Positions 9,860 to 17,958 of a DNA stretch of 64,000 bases are shown one piece after another. The notes beneath the pieces were generated by a model. That model was not told where the DNA came from. It was given only the letters and a program-made list of their open reading frames with translations, and did not search any database. A program made the position numbers and the translations under genes. The stretch's first letter is position 1, and each line of letters starts with the position of its first letter. Source of the DNA: Nocardia iowensis (lineage in GTDB: Bacteria > Actinomycetota > Actinomycetes > Mycobacteriales > Mycobacteriaceae); contig NZ_CP078145.1 of the NCBI RefSeq assembly GCF_019222765.1, positions 6,262,001 to 6,326,000 of the forward strand. The letters are read 5' to 3'.

Positions 9860-10327
9860 CTATTCGGCGGCCACCGCGGCGGCGCGGGCGGTACGCATGT
9901 CCTGGATCTCGCGTTCGAAGTCTTCCGCGGAAGTGAAGGAGCGGTAGACGGAGGCGAATCGGAGGTAGGCGACCTCGTCGAGGTCGCGCAGCGGGCCGAG
10001 GATGGCCAGGCCGACCTCGTGGCTCGGCACCTCGGGGGAACCCTTGGCGCGCACGGCGTCTTCCACCTTCTGCGCGAGCAGGTTCAGGGCGTCGTCGTCG
10101 ACTTCGCGACCTTGGCAGGCGCGGCGCACACCGCGGATGACCTTGTCCCGACTGAACGGCTCGGTGACGCCGCTGCGTTTGACCACGGACAGGATCGCGG
10201 TTTCCACCGTGCTGAACCGCCGCCCACAGTGCGGGCACGCGCGGCGGCGGCGGATGGCCGCGCCTTCGTCGGCCTCGCGCGAGTCCACCACCCGGGAGTC
10301 GGGGTGTCGGCAGTACGGGCAATGCAT
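9860..10327 (-). CDS. nrdR: transcriptional repressor NrdR
   Basis: A 155-residue NrdR, the ATP/dATP-sensing repressor of ribonucleotide reductase genes. The N-terminal zinc ribbon has its two Cys pairs (HCPYC at 2–6, CPHC at 31–34) and the basic strand [15 protein letters not shown]. An ATP-cone domain follows (residues ~46–136, [22 protein letters not shown]). In mycobacteria nrdR lies next to the chiZ/lexA pair, and the same neighbourhood is seen here with one secreted-protein gene inserted. ATG start at 10327. Confidence 0.95.
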   Translation of the reverse strand: MHCPYCRHPDSRVVDSREADEGAAIRRRRACPHCGRRFSTVETAILSVVKRSGVTEPFSRDKVIRGVRRACQGREVDDDALNLLAQKVEDAVRAKGSPEVPSHEVGLAILGPLRDLDEVAYLRFASVYRSFTSAEDFEREIQDMRTARAAAVAAE

Positions 10328-10552
10328 CCGAGAGATCCTTCGTCGATGCGCGCGCTCGCGGCCGGCCCGGCAACCGATCGGGGTGACCGTCCCGGCGAGC
10401 GCGTGTACTGGGGCCTGGACCCCGGCACCAGGTAAACCTCAGGCGATATGCGGAATACCTGCATAGCACTTCGAGGATACCCGTCCGGGTACTCGGGTTG
10501 TCCCACTCACCCTTTACCCGGCGTCATCGACCGCACGTGCGCCGGTTCACTC

Positions 10553-11809
10553 CTATTCCACGAGCTGCCATTGCGAGGTCAGGTCGGCAATGAGTTCGGG
10601 CAGGCGCGGGATCAGGCGGCCGCGGGCGAGTTTGTGCCAGAACGACTCGCCGAGCACGGCCGGAGCGAGCGCCGGGTTCAGCTCCATGTCGATGTGGCGC
10701 GGGACGAGGTCGCCGGTGATGTAGGTCCAGCGGGTGTCCCGGTCGGCCCAGTTGAAGTCGGGCAGCGGGGTGCGCAGGGCCAGGGTGCGGCCGCCGATGT
10801 TCGCGCGGACGGTGGCCGGTGCGAAGACGCCGGGGGCGCGGACACCGGGTACGGCGGGTTTGCCCGCGATGGTGCTCACGTAGGTGAGGACGCGACCGAT
10901 CGGGGCACGGCCCGCCGAGGTCTCGTCCCATTGGTCGGCGATCACCCGGTTCTGTTCGCGGTCGGTCATCCGGATCAGCGCGTCGATGTAGCCGTCGTGG
11001 GTGCCCGCGGCGATGGACTGCCATGCGGTGTGGATGTCGTCGTCGAGCACGCCCGCCTCGTACATCTCGTCGATGCCCCGGATGCCAAGCGCGACATAGG
11101 CTTCGTGCATCGGGACCAGGTCGGTGAAGATGTGCTTCTGCATGATCATCAGCCGGGTTTGGTACCAGGTGACGTCCGCGGCGCTGAGCCGCGAGCCTTC
11201 GGCGGCGAGCAGGTGTAGATCGGCGGGCAGCTCGCGCACCAATTCCGGTGGGGTGCCGCGCAACAGGTCGGCGACGGCGTTGCCGAGTTGATGGATGCCC
11301 GGCACGTCGAGTACGACACCCACGTCGCTCATGTCGAAGAAGCCGGAGGCGAACGAGCCGCCTGCGATGCCCGCCAGACCGGCCCAATAGAACTCCGGGT
11401 GCTGGGTGGTGAGCCGCAAATAGTTGACGTACACCAGGTTGAAGGTGCGTTCGTTGGCGCGGACCCCCTGCGCCGGGTCCCAGGCCGCGAGGTCGATGGC
11501 GGCGTTGCGGGTCGCGACGACCAACCAGTACTGGTGCAGCAGCGTCGCGTACCGGCGTGGCGATACGCCGTCGGCACGGGCTTGCTCGACCGCCGCGACC
11601 AGCACTGATTCGTCCAGTGGGAGTTCCGGATTCAGGCCGCCGCCACCCGCGCCGTCCCCGTTGACGGCGGGCAGGTCCAGGTACGCGGCGTAGGCCGGTG
11701 CCGCCTGGGCGGCCGGGATCGCACCTAGCCCGATAACGAGACACAGTGAGAGCCCGGCGATCCGGGTGAGCAGCCGGACGGCGCGTCCAGTGGTGGCGAG
11801 GTGCGTCAT
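10553..11809 (-). CDS. secreted protein of unknown function
   Basis: A 418-residue protein with a typical Sec signal peptide: a positively charged start, a hydrophobic core (IAGLSLCLVIGLGAI) and an AQA-A type cleavage site near residue 35–40. The mature part is mostly alpha-helical with many Tyr, Asp and Trp and no cysteine pattern. It contains repeated aromatic-rich segments such as NYLRLTTQHPEFYWAGLAG. I recognise no catalytic motif. ATG 11809 (MTHLATTG) was chosen over a TTG 30 bases upstream. Its position between nrdR and the SOS genes is not seen in mycobacteria as I remember them, so it is probably a lineage-specific insertion. Confidence 0.72.
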   Translation of the reverse strand: MTHLATTGRAVRLLTRIAGLSLCLVIGLGAIPAAQAAPAYAAYLDLPAVNGDGAGGGGLNPELPLDESVLVAAVEQARADGVSPRRYATLLHQYWLVVATRNAAIDLAAWDPAQGVRANERTFNLVYVNYLRLTTQHPEFYWAGLAGIAGGSFASGFFDMSDVGVVLDVPGIHQLGNAVADLLRGTPPELVRELPADLHLLAAEGSRLSAADVTWYQTRLMIMQKHIFTDLVPMHEAYVALGIRGIDEMYEAGVLDDDIHTAWQSIAAGTHDGYIDALIRMTDREQNRVIADQWDETSAGRAPIGRVLTYVSTIAGKPAVPGVRAPGVFAPATVRANIGGRTLALRTPLPDFNWADRDTRWTYITGDLVPRHIDMELNPALAPAVLGESFWHKLARGRLIPRLPELIADLTSQWQLVE

Positions 11810-11894
11810 TGCTAGTGTCCCGAACTCGTTCGATGGCAAAGGCCGCGTTTGGCAAAGGGCTTTGCCAGATCACGTTTTCAGCACACTAGCAACA

Positions 11895-12038
11895 TGTTCC
11901 AGTGGACGATCAACAAATTCGGCCACGCCAGCGTCGGGCGGCGGTCAGCGCGGCGCCAAGCCGTTCCTCATCGATGTACCGGCGGGACGTGCAGGTACGG
12001 ACGGCACACTCGGAGCGTCCAGCCGTCGTCGACCCCGA
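11895..12038 (+). pseudogene. possible short coding remnant with frameshift
   Basis: From ATG 11895 about 17 codons have almost only G or C in third position (MFQWTINKFGHASV...). The same codon quality then continues in the next frame (GGQRGAKPFLIDVPAGRAG) after a probable +1 shift near 11945. This looks like the start of a decayed gene wedged between the secreted-protein gene and the chiZ-like gene. It may also be chance in GC-rich DNA. No family is assigned. Confidence 0.2.
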
Positions 12039-12557
12039 TCAACGCGGTGCGGTGACACCTTGGGGCAGCACACTTCCGGACACGCCGTCGGCAGGGATCG
12101 ACTGCCCGTCGACCACGGCGGGCACCGTGCTGGTCGTCGCGTCGCCGCCCCAGTCACCGGCCCGCAGATGCGCCAGCGTGATCAGCGTGGCCACCACGAG
12201 CGCGCTCAACAGCGCCGCCATCGCGAGCACGGCAAACCCCACCTGTGCCTGCTCGACGAGCTCGGTCGGGTGCGCGCCACGGGATTGCCGCACCGCCGAA
12301 GTCCGTATGCCACGGTCGTATACGACGACCGCACCCGCGGGCCTCGCACCGCGCGGACGTCGGTCGACGGCGGATCGATGCGCCGAATCCGTCGGGCGGA
12401 CACGGAGGGTGCCGCGATGCACGCGCGGGATGGTATCGAAGCCGAGATCGGCGTCGGCCGTGTCGATATCGGTGCTGTCGAGGTGGTCGGAGTCGAGGGC
12501 GTGCGGTGCGCGACCCGCGCCGATCGCCGTGTTGATATCGCTGATCGCAGTGCTCAT
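12039..12557 (-). CDS. LexA-linked single-pass membrane protein (ChiZ-like, no LysM)
   Basis: A 172-residue protein divergent from lexA, in the position of mycobacterial chiZ (Rv2719c), a DNA-damage-induced cell-division inhibitor/cell-wall hydrolase. It has a polar cytosolic N-terminus, a VVYDRGIR-type segment before the membrane, one helix (VGFAVLAMAALLSALVVATL, about residues 105–130), and a short extracytoplasmic tail ending GVTAPR. The LysM peptidoglycan-binding domain of the mycobacterial protein is missing: the frame stops about 40 residues after the helix. ATG 12557 has GGAGGT nine bases upstream. Two SOS boxes in the shared promoter predict LexA control. The role in arresting division is inferred from position. 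Confidence 0.72.
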   Translation of the reverse strand: MSTAISDINTAIGAGRAPHALDSDHLDSTDIDTADADLGFDTIPRVHRGTLRVRPTDSAHRSAVDRRPRGARPAGAVVVYDRGIRTSAVRQSRGAHPTELVEQAQVGFAVLAMAALLSALVVATLITLAHLRAGDWGGDATTSTVPAVVDGQSIPADGVSGSVLPQGVTAPR

Positions 12558-12686
12558 CGGACAAACCTCCGTGGTGGGTGCTCCGTCTGTGTTCGAGCTG
12601 GGTCGGTCGAGCTCGGCGGCCTGCGGGGGCCGTTCGGTGCCGCTGTTCGGTGCCGGTTTTCGATACATCGTTCGCTCAGGTGTTCG

Positions 12687-12702
12687 AAGAACTGATGTTC
12701 GA
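12687..12702. promoter_or_regulatory. LexA (SOS) box, chiZ-like side
   Basis: AAGAACTGATGTTCGA carries the GAAC-N4-GTTC core of the actinobacterial LexA operator and differs from TCGAACNNNNGTTCGA at two outer bases. It is 130 bases upstream of the chiZ-like start. Confidence 0.7.
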
Positions 12703-12750
12703 TTTCTACCACGCGGCACCGACAATGTCAGTAGAAACGCCCGACATGCC

Positions 12751-12766
12751 TCGAACAGATGTTTGA
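12751..12766. promoter_or_regulatory. LexA (SOS) box, lexA side
   Basis: TCGAACAGATGTTTGA fits the actinobacterial SOS consensus and shares the core CGAACAGATGTT with the box in front of recA in this window. It lies 109 bases before the lexA GTG and predicts LexA autoregulation. Confidence 0.85.
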
Positions 12767-12874
12767 AACATCGGCGCGACCGGGCTAGATTCGAAAGACG
12801 AAATTCAGGACAGGCCACGCAGGGATATGCCGGGCAGCGGATCAGCCCGGACACAGCAAGGAAGGGCGGTTGCG

Positions 12875-13609
12875 GTGAGGCACACAGACGACACGGGCGT
12901 AGAGAGCGAAGGCAGCGCCGACACGGCGGTTACCGGGGCGGATCTCACCGTGCGTCAGCGCAAAGTGCTGGAGGTGATCCGGTCCTCGGTGAGCGAGCGC
13001 GGCTACCCGCCGAGCATTCGGGAGATCGGCGACGCCGTCGGGCTGACGTCCACCTCCTCGGTGGCCCATCAATTACGCGCACTGGAGCGCAAGGGCTTTC
13101 TGCGTCGCGACCCGAATCGCCCACGCGCCGTGGACGTCCGCGGTCTCGACGAGGTGGGGCGCGCGGTGACCAGTTTGCACGCGGCCGCCGCCATCGACGA
13201 ATCCGACAGCAGTGCAGTCGATCCGACCAGGCCGACACCGACGTTCGTGCCGGTGCTCGGCCGGATCGCCGCCGGTGGCCCGATCCTGGCCGAGCAGGCG
13301 GTCGAGGACGTGTTCCCGCTGCCCCGCGAGCTGGTCGGCGAGGGATCGCTGTTCCTGTTGAAGGTCGTCGGTCAGTCGATGATCGACGCGGCGATCTGCG
13401 ACGGCGACTGGGTGGTGGTGCGTCAGCAGAACGTCGCCGACAACGGCGACATCGTCGCCGCCATGATCGACGGCGAGGCCACGGTGAAGACGTTCAAGCG
13501 CACCGGCAAGGATGTCTGGCTGATGCCGCACAACCCGGTGTTCGAACCGATCCCCGGCAACGACGCACAGGTACTCGGCAAGGTCGTCACGGTCATCCGC
13601 AAGATCTGA
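12875..13609 (+). CDS. lexA: SOS repressor LexA
   Basis: A 244-residue LexA. The N-terminal winged helix-turn-helix ([12 protein letters not shown] ... [15 protein letters not shown]) binds SOS boxes. The self-cleavage Ala-Gly bond lies in RIAAGGP, the catalytic Ser in [10 protein letters not shown], and the catalytic Lys in ATVKTFKR. RecA filaments trigger autocleavage and derepression. GTG 12875 is preceded by AAGGAAGGGCGG; an in-frame upstream ATG at 12827 lacks such a site. Between the domains there is an Ala/Asp/Ser/Pro-rich linker longer than in E. coli. Confidence 0.96.
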   Translation: MRHTDDTGVESEGSADTAVTGADLTVRQRKVLEVIRSSVSERGYPPSIREIGDAVGLTSTSSVAHQLRALERKGFLRRDPNRPRAVDVRGLDEVGRAVTSLHAAAAIDESDSSAVDPTRPTPTFVPVLGRIAAGGPILAEQAVEDVFPLPRELVGEGSLFLLKVVGQSMIDAAICDGDWVVVRQQNVADNGDIVAAMIDGEATVKTFKRTGKDVWLMPHNPVFEPIPGNDAQVLGKVVTVIRKI

Positions 13610-13625
13610 CCGAGTTGACACATCA

Positions 13626-13653
13626 ACGGCCGCACGGTGATCCGTGCGGCCGT
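13626..13653. terminator. hairpin between lexA and the DUF2867 gene
   Basis: A perfect 12-bp stem (ACGGCCGCACGG / CCGTGCGGCCGT) with a 4-base loop, lying between two convergent stops. It probably ends both transcripts. Confidence 0.75.
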
Positions 13654-13660
13654 TCGGTGG

Positions 13661-14239
13661 TCAGGCCGCAGTGCGCAGCTCCCGCCAGTCTCGCCCGATC
13701 GATCGCATCAGGAGCGGGTTCACCAGAAACACTCGAATCGGCTTGATGGCGGCCATGTACAGCCTGCCGAAGAGTCCGTTCGGCTTCACCAACGCGGTCA
13801 TCTCACCGTGGTAGCCGCCTGCCCCGTCCGGCACCCAACCGACGTGCATCAGTGCGTGCACCGTCCGGTTGGCGACCTCGGCCACCCACTCGGTGTCGGT
13901 TTGGTACACCGACTTGAACGGGACCACCTCGAAGTCCGGGCCGCGTGGCCCGTCGCGCAGATCGTCGGGCAACCGGTCCCGCAGCGTTGCCACCCTGACG
14001 CCGACGCCCGCGTCGGGCTTGTCCAGGCCCAGCATCGCCCCCAGTTTCCAACGGAGATCGAGCAATCTGCGGACGACGGGGTCGGAAACGTCTGTCGACG
14101 TGAACTGCTGCACGAATACCGCGAGGTCGTCGGGCCCGCCGGGGGTCGGCAATGCCCAGACGTCCTCGATCCGGAAATCGCTTGCCAGGTCGTGGATCCG
14201 CCACGGCCGGTGGGTAAAGCTGGTACTCGGGAGCCTCAT
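13661..14239 (-). CDS. DUF2867 family protein
   Basis: A 192-residue protein that fits DUF2867. It opens with the family's segment HRPWRIHDLASDFRIEDVW, has a conserved middle with LDLRWKLGAMLGLD, and ends in a hydrophobic-basic tail (IKPIRVFLVNPLLMRSIGRDW). Some family members are fused to NAD-binding epimerase-like domains, but this one stands alone. Its biochemistry is unknown to me. It is divergent from the AraC-type regulator with a 77-base gap, so that regulator may control it. Confidence 0.7.
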   Translation of the reverse strand: MRLPSTSFTHRPWRIHDLASDFRIEDVWALPTPGGPDDLAVFVQQFTSTDVSDPVVRRLLDLRWKLGAMLGLDKPDAGVGVRVATLRDRLPDDLRDGPRGPDFEVVPFKSVYQTDTEWVAEVANRTVHALMHVGWVPDGAGGYHGEMTALVKPNGLFGRLYMAAIKPIRVFLVNPLLMRSIGRDWRELRTAA

Positions 14240-14316
14240 GTCTCGACCTTTCCTTCGCGCACCGACCCTGCGGCCGACCCCTCGACGGTGCCGGGGACGG
14301 ATGCAATCATGAGGTC

Positions 14317-15036
14317 ATGATCGAGGAGCCGCGTTCGTGGCGTCTTGAACAAAACGGCAATGCCGTGTTCGCCGCCAGCTGCGGCGAGTTCGCCTGCTAC
14401 GCCGAGAACACCGGGCAACCCGACGCCAGCCATCGCCATCCGGCATGGGAGCTCGTGCTGTCCTGGGACGGTCCGCTGCGGGCCACCGACGAGCACGGCA
14501 AGGTCATCACCGCGCCCGGGGTGCTGATCCCGCCGGGGACCCTGAACACGACCCGGCAGCCGAGCGGCTTCACCTCCCTGTGGATCGATCCGTACTGTCT
14601 CGCGCTCCCCGGCAGGGCGCGCATCCTCCCCCTCGATCTGGTCCAGGTTCGTCGGCTACTCGCCGCCACCACGGGTGACTTCGATTCGGCACGGCTGCGA
14701 CACACCGTCCATCAAGTGCTCGACGGCAGCACACAATTCATTGATCCCCGGCTGCGACAGGCGCTGGACATGCTGGACGACGGCACCGGCATCGCCGAAC
14801 TCGCCGACCGGGTCGGACTGTCGCCACGGCGGCTGCGCCAGCTGGCCGCTCGAGATCTCGGCGGAACACTCCCGAAATTGCGTCGATGGCACCGCCTGCG
14901 CGAAGCAGGTCTCTTGCTCCCCTTCTATCCCGCCGCCGAAGTGGCCGCCCGCACCGGCTTCGCCGACCAGGCCCACCTGATCCGCACCATGTCCGCGTTC
15001 ACCGGCCGCACACCCAGCTCGACACCGATCGCTTGA
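14317..15036 (+). CDS. AraC family transcriptional regulator
   Basis: A 239-residue regulator with an N-terminal cupin-like effector region (residues ~1–130; HRHPAWELVLSWDG and PPGTLNTTRQPSG) and a C-terminal AraC helix-turn-helix pair (residues ~150–235; GIAELADRVGLSPRRLRQL and the second helix ending AARTGFADQAHLIRTMSAFTG). The closing FTGRTPS is the usual AraC signature end. ATG 14317 overlaps nothing. The likely target is the divergent DUF2867 gene or its own promoter. The ligand is unknown. Confidence 0.82.
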   Translation: MIEEPRSWRLEQNGNAVFAASCGEFACYAENTGQPDASHRHPAWELVLSWDGPLRATDEHGKVITAPGVLIPPGTLNTTRQPSGFTSLWIDPYCLALPGRARILPLDLVQVRRLLAATTGDFDSARLRHTVHQVLDGSTQFIDPRLRQALDMLDDGTGIAELADRVGLSPRRLRQLAARDLGGTLPKLRRWHRLREAGLLLPFYPAAEVAARTGFADQAHLIRTMSAFTGRTPSSTPIA

Positions 15037-15107
15037 CCGTGCGCCCCACTCGCGAACGCCGCGGCTATCGCCGTTGAGCAAGAAGCCGCGCGCGGCCGAG
15101 AGGGGTT

Positions 15108-15755
15108 TCAGAGCACGGGATTCGTTCGGGTGGTGCGGATTCCGGCGAGGATTACGCGTAGGCCGTGGTCGAACTCGGTATCGAAATCGGCGGCGGCGAA
15201 TTCGATGACCATGCGAGCGGTCAACGGGTAGCGGGTGGTGTCGACGATCTGTTCGATGTGTTCGAGCCGGTAGGGATTGCTGTCGTAGTCCACGCCGGTG
15301 CGGGCTTGTTCCTCGATGACGAAACCGGTTGTGTAGTGCAGCAGCAGCGGGAAGACACGACCGGCGTCGGCCATCGAGAAGCCCGCGTCTTCGAGCGTGC
15401 GCAGTGTCAATTCCACTGTGCGCCATAGCGCTTCGTCGTGGACGTAGGTGCCCGCGAGCACCTTGGCCCCGTCGCGGTAGCGGAGCATGGCCCGGCGCAA
15501 CCGGGTGGCGAGCTCGATCATCCAGTCCTGCCAGCCTTCACCCTGCCGTGGCGCCTCGAGGTCGCCGACCGCGCCCACGAAGACGGTCCTGGCCATCGCG
15601 TCGAGCAGTTCACGCTTGTTCTTGACGTGCCAGTAGAGCGCCGGCGCCTGCACGTCCAGCGCCGCGGCCACCTTGCGCATGGTCAGCCCGTCGAGACCGA
15701 CCTCGTCCAGCAGTTCGAGCGCCGCTTGGGCGATCACCTGGGTATCGAGCTTCAC
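15108..15755 (-). CDS. TetR family repressor (TetR_C_1 type)
   Basis: A 215-residue TetR-class repressor. The helix-turn-helix covers residues ~1–47 (LTMRKVAAALDVQAPALYWHVKNKRELLDAM), a strong match to TetR(A–D)-like repressors. The C-terminal ligand domain is of the tetracycline-repressor type. GTG 15755 has a perfect AGGAGG-type site (ACAGGAGGCGGCA). It is divergent from the FAD monooxygenase, and three copies of a TTAAC-rich operator fill the 93-base gap. The simplest reading is that it represses both genes until an aromatic or antibiotic ligand binds. Confidence 0.88.
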   Translation of the reverse strand: MKLDTQVIAQAALELLDEVGLDGLTMRKVAAALDVQAPALYWHVKNKRELLDAMARTVFVGAVGDLEAPRQGEGWQDWMIELATRLRRAMLRYRDGAKVLAGTYVHDEALWRTVELTLRTLEDAGFSMADAGRVFPLLLHYTTGFVIEEQARTGVDYDSNPYRLEHIEQIVDTTRYPLTARMVIEFAAADFDTEFDHGLRVILAGIRTTRTNPVL

Positions 15756-15786
15756 TGCCGCCTCCTGTCGGGAACCTCTTGACAGC

Positions 15787-15838
15787 TTAACAACGTTCAT
15801 GTCTGATTTAACAACGTTAAGCGATTTAACGTTGTTAA
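15787..15838. promoter_or_regulatory. triple TetR operator
   Basis: Three 13-bp sites lie at 15787–15799 (TTAACAACGTTCA, imperfect), 15808–15820 (TTAACAACGTTAA) and 15826–15838 (TTAACGTTGTTAA). The last two are exact inverted copies separated by 5 bases. They lie between the TetR and monooxygenase starts, and the last site abuts the AAGGAGAAAGTC ribosome-binding region of the monooxygenase. Confidence 0.8.
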
Positions 15839-15848
15839 GGAGAAAGTC

Positions 15849-17330
15849 ATGGAGACGACCGAGGTCGTGATCGCTGGTGCCGGGCCGACCGGACTGATGC
15901 TGGCCTGCGAATTGCGGCTCGCCGGGATCGAGGTGGCACTGCTCGACGGGCTTCCGGAGCGCACGGGCGAATCCCGGGCCGGTGGTATCCACGCTCGCAC
16001 GATGGAGATCTTCGATCAGCGCGGGCTGCTCGACCGGCTCGTTACGCAGGGGCATCCCCTGCAGGCCGGTCACTTCGGCGCGCTGCCATTGAATTTCGCC
16101 GACTTCGACACGCGCTACCCCCACCTGCTCGCGGTCCTGCAGTCGGTGATCGAACGCGAACTCGAAGGGCGCGCAAACGAACTGGGGCTCGCCGTACGGT
16201 GGGGCTCGCCGGTCGTCGGCTTCGAGCAGGACGCGACAGGCGTCGACGTCGAGATCGGCGGACCTGACGGTCCACGCCGAATTCGGGCGGCCTACCTGGT
16301 CGGCTGCGACGGTGGCCGCAGCGCGGTCCGCAAGCTCGCCGGTATCGACTTCGCCGGAACCGCCGCGACGATGACCGGCATGCTGGCCGATGTCGAATTG
16401 GCCGAGCCGCCCGCGGAGCAGTTCTTCGGACGCCGCCGTGGCGGGGGCGACTTTTCGGTAGTGCAATTCCAACCCGGTTGGTACCGGCTGGTCGTGCAAC
16501 GGCACGACCTCATCCTGGAGCGCGGCAGCCAACTATCGTTCGAGGACTTCCGGGCGCACTTCACCGAGATCGCGGGCACCGACTTCGGGATGCACAGCCC
16601 TCGATGGGTAACGCACTACGGTGACGCGGCCCGCCAAGCCGACCGTTATCGGGACGGGCGAGTGTTTCTTGCCGGAGACGCCGCACACATCCACTACCCC
16701 GCGGGCGGCCAGGGACTCAATCTGGGCGTCCAGGACGCGGTCAATCTCGGCTGGAAGCTCGCAACTACGTTGCGCGGCAACGTCTCCGACGCCCTGCTCG
16801 ACACCTACGAAACCGAACGGCATCCGGTCGGCGCCCGCGTCCTGCACAACACCCGCGCGCAGACCGCGCTGGGCAGGCCCGGCCCGCATATGGACGCACT
16901 GCGCGACACCATGAGCGATCTGATCGACCTGGACGAGGTCCGCCGACGACTCGGGTTCATGATCACCGCCCTGGACATCCGCTACGACACCAAAGGCGCC
17001 CATCCACTCGCCGGACGTCGCGTCCCCGACGTCGACCTCACCACCACCGAAGGCACCACCCGCGTCTGTGAACTACTACGCACCGCCCGCCCGATTCTAT
17101 TGCGCCTCAACAGAAACCAGACTCACACAGGCACCGGATGGCATGACCGACTCACCGTCGTGGACGCCCGAAGCCACACCACCCACTGGACCCTCCCCGG
17201 CATCGGCGCCATCCCCACCCCCACCGCCCTCCTCATCCGCCCCGACGGCTACACCGCTTGGGCCACCAACACCCCCCACGACCCCACCCTCCCCGAAGCC
17301 CTCACCACCTGGCTGGGCCCCAGCCGTTAG
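15849..17330 (+). CDS. FAD-dependent aromatic monooxygenase (Rox/TetX/PheA-like)
   Basis: A 493-residue class A flavoprotein monooxygenase that would hydroxylate an aromatic substrate using NAD(P)H and O2. The dinucleotide motif GAGPTGLMLACEL is at residues 10–22, the second FAD/NADPH motif at LVGCDGGRSAVR (~155–166), and the third FAD motif at VFLAGDAAHIHYPAGGQGLN (~272–291). A thioredoxin-like C-terminal part follows. The layout resembles rifampicin monooxygenase Rox of Nocardia and phenol hydroxylases, so drug inactivation is possible but not shown. Paired with a divergent TetR repressor. The last ~300 bases are unusually rich in A and C on the coding strand. Confidence 0.87.
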   Translation: METTEVVIAGAGPTGLMLACELRLAGIEVALLDGLPERTGESRAGGIHARTMEIFDQRGLLDRLVTQGHPLQAGHFGALPLNFADFDTRYPHLLAVLQSVIERELEGRANELGLAVRWGSPVVGFEQDATGVDVEIGGPDGPRRIRAAYLVGCDGGRSAVRKLAGIDFAGTAATMTGMLADVELAEPPAEQFFGRRRGGGDFSVVQFQPGWYRLVVQRHDLILERGSQLSFEDFRAHFTEIAGTDFGMHSPRWVTHYGDAARQADRYRDGRVFLAGDAAHIHYPAGGQGLNLGVQDAVNLGWKLATTLRGNVSDALLDTYETERHPVGARVLHNTRAQTALGRPGPHMDALRDTMSDLIDLDEVRRRLGFMITALDIRYDTKGAHPLAGRRVPDVDLTTTEGTTRVCELLRTARPILLRLNRNQTHTGTGWHDRLTVVDARSHTTHWTLPGIGAIPTPTALLIRPDGYTAWATNTPHDPTLPEALTTWLGPSR

Positions 17331-17337
17331 GCGAACG

Positions 17338-17382
17338 GGACATGACGGTGCGTCCACTCGGCTTTTTGCTCAGTCATGTCCC
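17338..17382. terminator. long-loop inverted repeat after the monooxygenase
   Basis: GGGACATGAC (17338–17347) and GTCATGTCCC (17373–17382) form a perfect 10-bp stem around a 25-base loop that contains CTTTTTG. It starts 7 bases after the monooxygenase stop. It could be a terminator or a palindromic repeat; the same GGGACATGAC starts the tandem repeat at 33002. Confidence 0.5.
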
Positions 17383-17432
17383 CCTCGACGCACCGGGTCG
17401 GTGTGTCAGGTGGGTTGGGGGGTGAGGTGGGG

Positions 17433-17612
17433 CTAGGACTGGTCCTCGGTTGGTGCGCCGGGGGCGTTCTTCTGGACCGACTCGATGCCGTTTTTCGCTG
17501 CGGCCTTGGATTCATACGCCTGGCTAGCGGCAATGACCTCGCCGTTTGCCGCTTTCAGGTGCCAGCGGAACTTTCCGGCCTTGTCGGTGAACAGCTCGAA
17601 TTTGGCGGCCAT
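17433..17612 (-). CDS. YegP family protein (DUF1508), 59 aa
   Basis: A 59-residue single-repeat DUF1508 protein. The fold is evident from KFELFTDKAGKFRWHLKAANG followed by GEVIAASQAYESKAAAKNGIESV. The family is small, cytosolic and of unknown function; many members have two such repeats. ATG 17612 is the natural start, and in-frame upstream sequence has no domain. It stands alone on the minus strand. Confidence 0.85.
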   Translation of the reverse strand: MAAKFELFTDKAGKFRWHLKAANGEVIAASQAYESKAAAKNGIESVQKNAPGAPTEDQS

Positions 17613-17958
17613 GGTGACCACGCCTTTCGCTCGAAGGGTAAATACCTGCCCATCGGGGAATAGACCGCCCAGTGTGCGTTCAATCCAGGAAACCGCCACC
17701 CGCTGCAGCCGCCCGCCTCGTTTGGCGATGCGTCCACGGGACGGACCGGGAATTGGACCCGCTTCGCATAGTCCGCCGTTACCGCTTGCGAGCTCGACCG
17801 CGAAGCGGATAGCCCTAGTGATCCAGATCACAGTCCAAGTCCGACTGGCCACCCGCTCCGAATGACTGGATTGAAGTCGCATGCCCGAACCCGGGATCCC
17901 GCGCCGCCCGCAGCAGGCGCGGGATCCCGGTCGAGCGCACACCTGCGACGGCCGCGAG
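17613..17958. other. intergenic region, DUF1508 promoter side and SGNH terminator
   Basis: These 346 bases hold no convincing gene. The left part must contain the DUF1508 promoter. The right part holds the strong hairpin listed at 17891–17930. Otherwise nothing is evident. Confidence 0.5.
17891..17930 (-). terminator. terminator hairpin after the SGNH hydrolase
   Basis: A perfect 15-bp stem (CCGGGATCCCGCGCC and its complement) with a 10-base loop, 28 bases downstream of the SGNH stop on the minus strand. Confidence 0.8.

Noticed and set aside
11902..13746. 614-codon frame across the chiZ-like and lexA genes
   Set aside because: Arg/Ser-rich shadow translation that overlaps two well-supported genes and the SOS promoter.
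15756..16532. Long N-terminal extension of the TetR repressor
   Set aside because: It would run through the operator and the divergent monooxygenase; GTG 15755 has a perfect ribosome-binding site at the domain boundary.
17000..17330. Horizontal acquisition of the A/C-rich 3' end of the monooxygenase
   Set aside because: The frame and flavoprotein C-terminal domain continue normally; composition bias alone is not enough.
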